Source of the DNA: Nanobdellota archaeon
GTDB taxonomy: Archaea; Nanobdellota; Nanobdellia; SCGC-AAA011-G17; VGLX01
Assembly: GCA_030691925.1 (NCBI GenBank)
Contig: JAUYDG010000084.1
Location: 1-20,426, forward strand
Direction: 5' to 3'
DNA length: 20,426 nucleotides
In this document: piece after piece, positions 20,179 through 20,426 of the stretch
Numbering within the stretch: position 1 is the first letter of the stretch
Layout of the letters: every line of letters starts with the position of its first letter
Notes under the pieces: generated by a model
What the model was told of the DNA's origin: nothing
The model's input: only the letters and a program-made list of their open reading frames with translations
The model's database searches: none
Position numbers and translations under genes: made by a program

Positions 20179-20426
20179 ATGGCAACAAGCCCGTTAGCAG
20201 GAGCGATAGAATTCTTAAACGAGTTCGGATTCTATGACGTTGTTTTGCCTTTTCTTCTTGTATTTACACTAGTCTTTGCGATACTGGAAAAAACTAAGAT
20301 ATTCGGCGTGGAAGAAAAAAAGCCAAAAAAGAACATAAACGCTATGATAGCATTTGTCATAGCCCTGTTCTTCGTAGCGACAACAGAGCTTGTAGCAGGA
20401 ACAAGGGAGATGCTCCCCAACGTAGT
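20179..20426 (+). CDS. Small integral membrane protein, partial (3' end outside window)
   Basis: The frame is open from ATG 20179 to the edge (82 codons). The product begins MATSPLAGAIEFLNEFGFYD and has two membrane segments, VVLPFLLVFTLVFAIL and AMIAFVIALFFVATTELV, separated by a Lys-rich loop (EEKKPKKN). I recall similar proteins from archaeal genomes of DPANN type but know of no function, and give no name. The start is set by the TATA spacing. Confidence 0.65.
   Translation, partial: MATSPLAGAIEFLNEFGFYDVVLPFLLVFTLVFAILEKTKIFGVEEKKPKKNINAMIAFVIALFFVATTELVAGTREMLPNV

Noticed and set aside
1..20426. CRISPR arrays, tRNA or rRNA genes
   Set aside because: I saw no regularly spaced repeats, no T-loop/anticodon pattern and no rRNA-like stretch by eye. 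Without a covariance-model search this is only a visual negative.

Overview
This window comes from an archaeon. The evidence is an archaeal-type tyrosyl-tRNA synthetase, a Hef helicase/nuclease, TraB and M50 membrane-associated proteins, an archaeal TctA-like permease, and many TATA boxes placed 25-28 nt from the start codon with no Shine-Dalgarno (SD) sequence (leaderless mRNAs). The DNA is A-rich and modest in GC. Short proteins, tight packing and the membrane protein at the right edge would fit a DPANN-like lineage such as Woesearchaeota, but that placement is inference.

Left part (1-3.9 kb, minus strand). In transcription order there is a membrane-anchored OB-fold protein, a doubtful small ORF, a TnpB nuclease of an IS200/IS605-type element, a RACo-like ASKHA ATPase with an N-terminal thioredoxin-like [2Fe-2S] ferredoxin domain, and the start of a TctA/DUF112-family permease that leaves the window. 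The right end of the TnpB element lies directly against the ATPase gene and supplies its ribosome-binding site. The OB-fold and permease promoters share a 23-bp element at the same distance from their start codons.

Middle (3.9-9.0 kb). Tyrosyl-tRNA synthetase and a LigT-type RNA 2',3'-cyclic phosphodiesterase form a plus-strand pair. They converge on Hef (minus). An unrecognised 392-aa protein (minus) follows.

Main region (9.0-18.4 kb, plus strand). This is a complete archaeal PrkA/YeaH/SpoVR locus: ACT-domain regulator 1, an intergenic region with operator-like repeats and a putative 33-codon leader peptide, PrkA1, an unknown 127-aa protein, YeaH (DUF444), SpoVR, PrkA2, ACT-domain regulator 2, and a 90-aa membrane protein. 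From the leader peptide onward the genes are spaced 4-12 nt apart or overlap, so they read as one operon of about 8.5 kb. The two ACT proteins are paralogues that bracket the core. They share two patches of almost identical DNA inside otherwise diverged genes. The sequence-level peculiarities (bracketing paralogues, leader ORF, shared 20-bp-phased repeats, two unlike PrkA proteins) make this the best candidate for an incompletely described system. The working model is a stress or starvation response in which two AAA+ PrkA proteins work with YeaH and SpoVR under control of ACT-domain ligand sensors.

Right part (18.4-20.4 kb). On the minus strand, a short TraB protein is translationally coupled to an M50 site-2-protease homologue that has lost its catalytic glutamate. 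On the plus strand are a PRC-barrel protein and the start of a small membrane protein cut by the window edge. I saw no rRNA, tRNA or CRISPR array.
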